Source of the DNA: Burkholderiales bacterium
Lineage (GTDB): Bacteria > Pseudomonadota > Gammaproteobacteria > Burkholderiales > JAEUMW01
Direction of reading: 5' to 3'
Length of the DNA: 9,179 bases
NCBI GenBank assembly: GCA_016791285.1
Contig: JAEUMX010000037.1
Span: forward strand, 1-9,179
The stretch's first letter is position 1; each line of letters starts with the position of its first letter. Below, piece by piece: positions 5,801 to 9,179 of this stretch. The notes beneath the pieces were generated by a model. The model was not told the origin of the DNA, did not search any database, and saw nothing but the letters and a program-made list of their open reading frames with translations. The position numbers were made by a program, and so were the translations under genes.

Positions 5801-6643
5801 ATGACTGCCGTCACCCTCTCGAGCCTCCTGCGTGCGAAGCGCGGCGCCATCGCCCTCACCTATACGCTCACGCTGCTCGAAAACGTCTGTACGCTCGCCT
5901 ACCCGGCGCTGACCGGGCTTGCCGTGGATCGCCTGCTCGAGCGCGAGTTCGTCGGCCTGGCAGCACTGGTGGCAGTCTGGCTCGTCCACCTTGGTCTTTC
6001 CTTTGCACGCCAGCGCCTCGATACGAGAGTGTTCATGGGGCTCTACGCGCAGATCGCCACACACATAGTCGGCGAGCAGCAGCGTCGGGGCCACGGCACC
6101 AGCACGGTTTCCGCGCGAGTCGAAATGGTGCGCGACGTCGTGGGATTCTTCGAGAAAGAGGTTCCGGCGATCTTCCAGAACATCCTGATGATCGCGGGCT
6201 CACTCGCGATGCTGTTCGTCTACGACATCGACGCCGGCACATTGGCGAGCGCCGTCCTGCTGCCGATGGGACTCGTCAACGGCTGGTACTGGCGCAAGGC
6301 GTTACGCCTCAATCAGGGGATCAATAGCGAGATCGAGCGCGAGGTGGACGCCATCGCGTCGGGCCGTCGGCTACGCATCGGCCGACACTTCGGTCTGCTG
6401 CGGCGCTGGCGCGTCAAACTCTCGGACACGGAGTCATGGACGTGGGCACTGACCGAGTTCGCCACCATCGTCGCACTCATCTTCATCCTGATCGACTTCA
6501 CGCAGTCGCCGTCGTTTTCCGCAGGCGCCATCTATGCGGTTCTCACTTATGTCTACGACTATCTCGAAGGGCTCAATCACGTGCCGACCGTGGTGAACAA
6601 CCTCGCACGTCTCAGGGACGTGCGCGCAAGGCTGCGGGAGTGA
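5801..6643 (+). CDS. ABC transporter six-transmembrane domain protein lacking an ATPase domain
   Basis: The 280-residue protein resembles the membrane domain of type-I ABC exporters (ABC_membrane_3-like). Hydrophobic spans are seen at about 15-42, 49-69, 122-142, 145-164, 217-233 and 240-256. Between them are soluble loops with RQRLDTRVFMGLY, the exporter-like EMVRDVVGFFEKEVP and the long helix NQGINSEIEREVDAI. The chain stops at RLRDVRARLRE, just where a fused nucleotide-binding domain would begin. No Walker A, signature or Walker B motif follows in any frame before the convergent DUF427 gene. The family is known to include stand-alone members, so this need not be a truncation. An ATPase partner, if any, is not in the window. 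The ribosome site before ATG 5801 is poor. It follows the thioesterase by 61 bp on the same strand. The substrate is unknown. Confidence 0.85.
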   Translation: MTAVTLSSLLRAKRGAIALTYTLTLLENVCTLAYPALTGLAVDRLLEREFVGLAALVAVWLVHLGLSFARQRLDTRVFMGLYAQIATHIVGEQQRRGHGTSTVSARVEMVRDVVGFFEKEVPAIFQNILMIAGSLAMLFVYDIDAGTLASAVLLPMGLVNGWYWRKALRLNQGINSEIEREVDAIASGRRLRIGRHFGLLRRWRVKLSDTESWTWALTEFATIVALIFILIDFTQSPSFSAGAIYAVLTYVYDYLEGLNHVPTVVNNLARLRDVRARLRE

Positions 6644-6682
6644 TGCGGCGGAGCCGGGCGAACGCACGTGGCCGCAGCGCGC

Positions 6683-6967
6683 TCACGCTTCCACCGTCAC
6701 CCCGCGCCAGAACGCGACGTGCCCCGCGATGTTCCGCGCGGCCGGCTTCGGGTCCGGGTAATACCATGCTGCATCGGCGTTGACCTTGCCGTCGACCACG
6801 ATATCCAAATAGCTCGCCACACCCTTCCACGGGCAGGTCGTGTGCGTCGCGGTTTCGCGGAAATACTCCGGATTGATGGATTCGCGCGGGAAGTAGACAT
6901 TGCCTTCGACCGTCTCGAAGGTATCGCTCTGCGCCAGCACGGCGCCGTTCCAGGTGGCTTTGGGCAT
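6683..6967 (-). CDS. DUF427 family protein
   Basis: The 94-residue protein matches the small DUF427 family: KATWNGAVLAQSD (3-15), EGNVYFPRESIN (21-32), the hallmark TCPWKGVASYLD (44-55), AAWYYPDPKPAA (66-77) and GHVAFWRGVTVE (82-93). The function is not established; the conserved Cys45 and Trp/Lys in CPWKG may be an active or ligand site. The start at 6967 is set by GAGG about 6 bp upstream and by the family N-terminus; an earlier in-frame ATG at 7015 adds 16 unrelated residues. It lies 64 bp downstream of senB on the same strand, so it may be read from the senB transcript. It converges on the ABC membrane gene with 39 bp between stops. Confidence 0.9.
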   Translation of the reverse strand: MPKATWNGAVLAQSDTFETVEGNVYFPRESINPEYFRETATHTTCPWKGVASYLDIVVDGKVNADAAWYYPDPKPAARNIAGHVAFWRGVTVEA

Positions 6968-7015
6968 GCATGACCTCGTTGGCGTGGCCGGCGTTCGGAG
7001 ACCAAGAGAGACCAC

Positions 7016-7038
7016 GACGTGAGCGAAAAGGTCACGTC
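7016..7038 (-). terminator. Hairpin overlapping the senB stop codon
   Basis: GACGTGA (7016-7022) and TCACGTC (7032-7038) are perfectly complementary across a 9-nt loop, and the stem includes the senB TGA stop. There is no T-run after the stem on the minus strand (GTGGTCTCTCTTGG follows), so it is at best a weak terminator, attenuator or mRNA-stabilising stem between senB and the DUF427 gene. Confidence 0.3.
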
Positions 7039-8024
7039 AGGCTTGGTGCACCCAGCGCGAGCATTTCTACGAGACCCCGCACCGCCCAGCGCTCGCTCTC
7101 GGGGTCGAAGAGCGGTGCGCGCTCGCGACACTGGGCTGCCAGCACCCGCAAGAGATCGCCGTCCCGCCCGCAACGAGTCTCGTAACAGCGCAGGATCAAC
7201 GCAGCCAGCGCCCCGGCATCGCCCCACGGGAAGTAGCCGGCGTAGTCGGGGCCCAGCATGCCGACGTTGCCGTCGATGCGCGAGGCGAGCACCGGCGTCC
7301 CGCTCGCCACGGCTTCCATGACGACATGCGCGCCGCCCTCGACGCGGCTCGCGTGGATCAGCAGGTGCGCACGCTGGATGCGCCGCCTTACCGCTTCGTG
7401 CGGCAGACCGCCGAGCCAGCGGTAGTTGGGCACGGCCGCCATCGTGGCGCGCGCAGCCTCGCCCAGCACGGGATCGAGCGGCTCGCCGATGTGATCGATG
7501 TAGATGTCGCGCTGCCCCGCCAGCAGGCGCGCGGCGGCGAACAGCGTCTCGGGGGACTTCTCTTCCCGCAGGTGGCCGACCATGACGGCACGCAGGCGAT
7601 GCGGCGGCTTGGGCAGCGGCGGCCGCGGCGTGGTGGACTGAAAGATGACGCGCGCCTTGGCGCGCACCTCGACCGGCAGCGATTGCGGGGCAAGTTCCTG
7701 CAGGACTACCAGCACCTGGGCAAGCACCAGTGAGTGCTGCGCGGCAGGATCGGTCCGGATGTCTCGATACAGATCGGTGCCGGTGAGGACCACGGTCAGG
7801 CCGCGTCCGGGATGCGCGGCGCTCCATGCCGCGATGGCGGCCGCCGAGCGCCGGGCGTGCAGCGCGATCATGACGACATCGCGACCCGCGCGGGCGTCCG
7901 GCCATGCCGTGACGATGCGCGCAAAGCACGCCGCGGCAAGGTGCTGCTGCCAGCGCCGCGCGGTCTGCCAGTTGCCGTTGTTGGCCACGCGCGACGCCGG
8001 GCTCACGATGACTACTTGAGGCAT
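7032..8024 (-). CDS. senB: Selenosugar synthase SenB (TIGR04348-type glycosyltransferase)
   Basis: The 330-residue protein is a GT-B glycosyltransferase of the TIGR04348 group, which includes SenB of selenoneine biosynthesis. Features are the N-terminal SPASRVANNGNWQTARRW (8-25), VMIALHARRSAAAI (51-64), LTGTDLYRDI (80-89), VMVGHLREEKSPETLFAAARL (147-167), NYRWLGGLPH (200-209) and SRVEGGAHVVMEAVASGTPVLASRI. The last contains the EX7E donor-site pair Glu229/Glu237 and is followed by GYFPWGD (263-269). SenB joins selenophosphate to a UDP-sugar to form a 1-selenosugar that is the selenium donor for SenA. The divergent SenA-like gene beside it strongly supports this call over a generic glycosyltransferase. 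The start codon is 11 bp from that of senA, so its promoter must lie in or beyond the senA 5' coding sequence. DUF427 lies downstream. Confidence 0.9.
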   Translation of the reverse strand: MPQVVIVSPASRVANNGNWQTARRWQQHLAAACFARIVTAWPDARAGRDVVMIALHARRSAAAIAAWSAAHPGRGLTVVLTGTDLYRDIRTDPAAQHSLVLAQVLVVLQELAPQSLPVEVRAKARVIFQSTTPRPPLPKPPHRLRAVMVGHLREEKSPETLFAAARLLAGQRDIYIDHIGEPLDPVLGEAARATMAAVPNYRWLGGLPHEAVRRRIQRAHLLIHASRVEGGAHVVMEAVASGTPVLASRIDGNVGMLGPDYAGYFPWGDAGALAALILRCYETRCGRDGDLLRVLAAQCRERAPLFDPESERWAVRGLVEMLALGAPSLT

Positions 8025-8035
8025 ACTTTCGAGCC
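8025..8035. promoter_or_regulatory. 11-bp divergent gap between senB and senA start codons
   Basis: Only 11 bp separate the two ATG codons, too little for a promoter of either gene, so each promoter must overlap the other's 5' coding sequence. CATACT (8022-8027) resembles a -10 box for senA, but no -35 box fits it and transcription would start almost at the ATG. Neither gene has a strong ribosome binding site. Confidence 0.4.
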
Positions 8036-9179
8036 ATGCACACGAGCCCGGCAGACGCCGCCCGCACCGGGGGCCGCGACACCCTCGCCCACGCCTTGCG
8101 CGACGCGCGGACCCGCACGCTGTCGCTGCTCGACGCCTACGCCGAAGCGCTCGGCCCCACCCTGCCGGTGCCCTACTCGGAGCAGCTCAATCCGCCGCTC
8201 TGGGAGGCCGGACATGTCGGCTGGTTTCAGGACTACTGGATCGCACGCAATCGCGAGCGCGTGCTCGGTATCCGCTGCGACCCCGACCACGAGCGACCGC
8301 GCGGTCGGCTGCCGCAAGCCGACAGCCTTTACAACTCGAGCCGCGTCGCCCACACCACGCGCTGGGAGTTGCCGCTGCCCGACCTGGCGGCGACGCGCGC
8401 GTACCTGGCAGAAGGGCTGGCCGAGACGCTGGCGTTGCTCGCCGCCACCCGCGAGACCGACGACGAGCTGTATTTCTTCCGCCTCGTGCTGTTCCACGAG
8501 GACATGCACACGGAGGCCGCGATCTACATGGCGCAGGCGCTCGGCATACCGGTGCCCGTGACGCTGTTCGCCCCGCGACCGACGGCACCGCAGAACTCCG
8601 CGCTCAGGGTCGCCGCGCAAACCTGGACGCTGGGCTATTCGGGCAGCGGATTCGCCTTCGACAATGAGTTGCCCGCCCACGGCGTTGACGTCGCGTCGTT
8701 CGCAATCGACGCGAGCCCGGTGACCTGGCAGCGCTATCTGCCTGTCGTCGAAGCGACCGGCGCCGAACCACCGCGCTACCTGCGCCAGCACGGCGACACC
8801 TGGCAACGACAGCGCTTCGGGTCGTGGCAGACGCTGCCCCTCGATGCACCGGCCACCCACCTCACCTGGTTCGAGGCCGACGCCTGGTGTCGCTGGGCCG
8901 GACGCCGACTGCCAACCGAGGTCGAATGGGAAGTGGCCGCTGTCACGCAGCCCGATTTCCGTTGGGGCGAGGTGTGGGAATGGACCGCGAGCCGCTTCCT
9001 GCCGTTCGCCGGATTCGTCGCCCATCCCTATCGCGACTACTCGGCACCGTGGTTCGGGGAGCGCTACGTGTTGCGCGGGGCGAGCCGTGCGACCTCGCCG
9101 CGCATGGCCCACCCGCGCTACCGCAACTTCTTCACGCCGGAGCGCAACGACATCCATAGCGGCTTTCGCACTTGCGCCG
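8036..9179 (+). CDS. senA: Selenoneine synthase SenA (EgtB-like nonheme iron enzyme), 3' end missing
   Basis: The frame is open from ATG 8036 to the window edge (381 codons). The N-terminal DinB-like domain (about 17-165) carries the 3-His iron site: His60 in WEAGHVGW, and His154 and His158 in FHEDMH. The C-terminal FGE-sulfatase/EgtB-type domain (about 195-381) has FAIDASPVTWQRYL, THLTWFEADAWCRWAGRRLPTE, WEWTASRF and NDIHSGFRTC, so only the last few residues should be lacking. EgtB enzymes join hercynine to a sulfur donor using Fe(II) and O2; SenA uses the SenB selenosugar to make the C-Se bond of selenoneine. SenA is chosen over plain EgtB because the TIGR04348 glycosyltransferase gene is adjacent and the segment RLPQADSLYNSSRVAHTTRW resembles SenA proteins. 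No upstream alternative start is needed. Confidence 0.88.
   Translation, partial: MHTSPADAARTGGRDTLAHALRDARTRTLSLLDAYAEALGPTLPVPYSEQLNPPLWEAGHVGWFQDYWIARNRERVLGIRCDPDHERPRGRLPQADSLYNSSRVAHTTRWELPLPDLAATRAYLAEGLAETLALLAATRETDDELYFFRLVLFHEDMHTEAAIYMAQALGIPVPVTLFAPRPTAPQNSALRVAAQTWTLGYSGSGFAFDNELPAHGVDVASFAIDASPVTWQRYLPVVEATGAEPPRYLRQHGDTWQRQRFGSWQTLPLDAPATHLTWFEADAWCRWAGRRLPTEVEWEVAAVTQPDFRWGEVWEWTASRFLPFAGFVAHPYRDYSAPWFGERYVLRGASRATSPRMAHPRYRNFFTPERNDIHSGFRTCA

Noticed and set aside
5179..5859. Upstream extension of the substrate-binding protein frame to 5859, giving a 512-residue protein
   Set aside because: The signal peptide and AAGGAG site fix the start at 5178. The extension is antisense to the thioesterase gene and has no family resemblance.
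6644..6676. Possible terminator between the ABC membrane gene and DUF427 (TGCGGC ... GCCGCA)
   Set aside because: The stem is only 6 bp with a 21-nt loop and no T-run, so it is not distinguishable from chance in GC-rich DNA.
6697..8118. Minus-strand open frame of 473 codons across senB and DUF427
   Set aside because: It is a frame-shifted shadow of two well-supported genes, rich in Arg and Ala as expected for an off-frame reading of GC-rich DNA.
8012..9157. Minus-strand open frame of 381 codons antisense to senA
   Set aside because: senA has clear motifs over its whole length; the opposite frame shows no domain and is a GC-rich shadow.

Overview
The window is GC-rich, tightly packed bacterial DNA that looks betaproteobacterial, most likely Burkholderiales. 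The basis is base composition, the mix of gene families, and the senA/senB pair, which I know mainly from that group. No tRNA, rRNA, CRISPR array, integrase or transposase was seen. Ten protein genes can be supported, two of them cut by the window edges, plus one decayed gene fragment.

Left block (1-2737). An AraC-type regulator on the minus strand (3' end cut off) diverges from a two-gene operon. The operon encodes an acyl-CoA-dehydrogenase-fold flavoprotein and a RutF/HpaC-type flavin reductase. The flavoprotein lacks the usual catalytic Glu motif, so the pair reads better as a two-component FMNH2-dependent monooxygenase than as a beta-oxidation enzyme. The substrate is unknown.

Middle block (2701-5178). 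A nitronate-monooxygenase-family gene with a Cys-rich C-terminus lies between two same-orientation copies of the 3' end of an amino-acid-type periplasmic binding protein gene. The right copy (4321-5178) is a complete gene with signal peptide and good ribosome binding site. The left copy (2701-2817) is a remnant with two internal deletions. Read antisense, it supplies the last 11 codons and the stop codon of the flavin reductase. A hairpin terminator separates the convergent NMO and binding-protein genes.

Right-middle block (5323-6967). This holds a stand-alone FlK-like hot-dog thioesterase with the Thr/Glu/His triad but without the fluoroacetate-specific lid Phe residues, an ABC-exporter membrane domain with no ATPase domain, and a convergent DUF427 protein.

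Right block (7032-9179). Two divergent genes have start codons only 11 bp apart. They match SenB (selenosugar synthase, TIGR04348-type glycosyltransferase) and SenA (EgtB-like nonheme-iron selenoneine synthase), the two committed enzymes of selenoneine biosynthesis. SenB would make a selenosugar from selenophosphate and a UDP-sugar, and SenA would couple it to hercynine. No SenC/SelD selenophosphate synthetase or EgtD hercynine synthase is visible, so these must lie elsewhere or beyond position 9179. DUF427 lies 64 bp downstream of senB on the same strand and may be co-transcribed.
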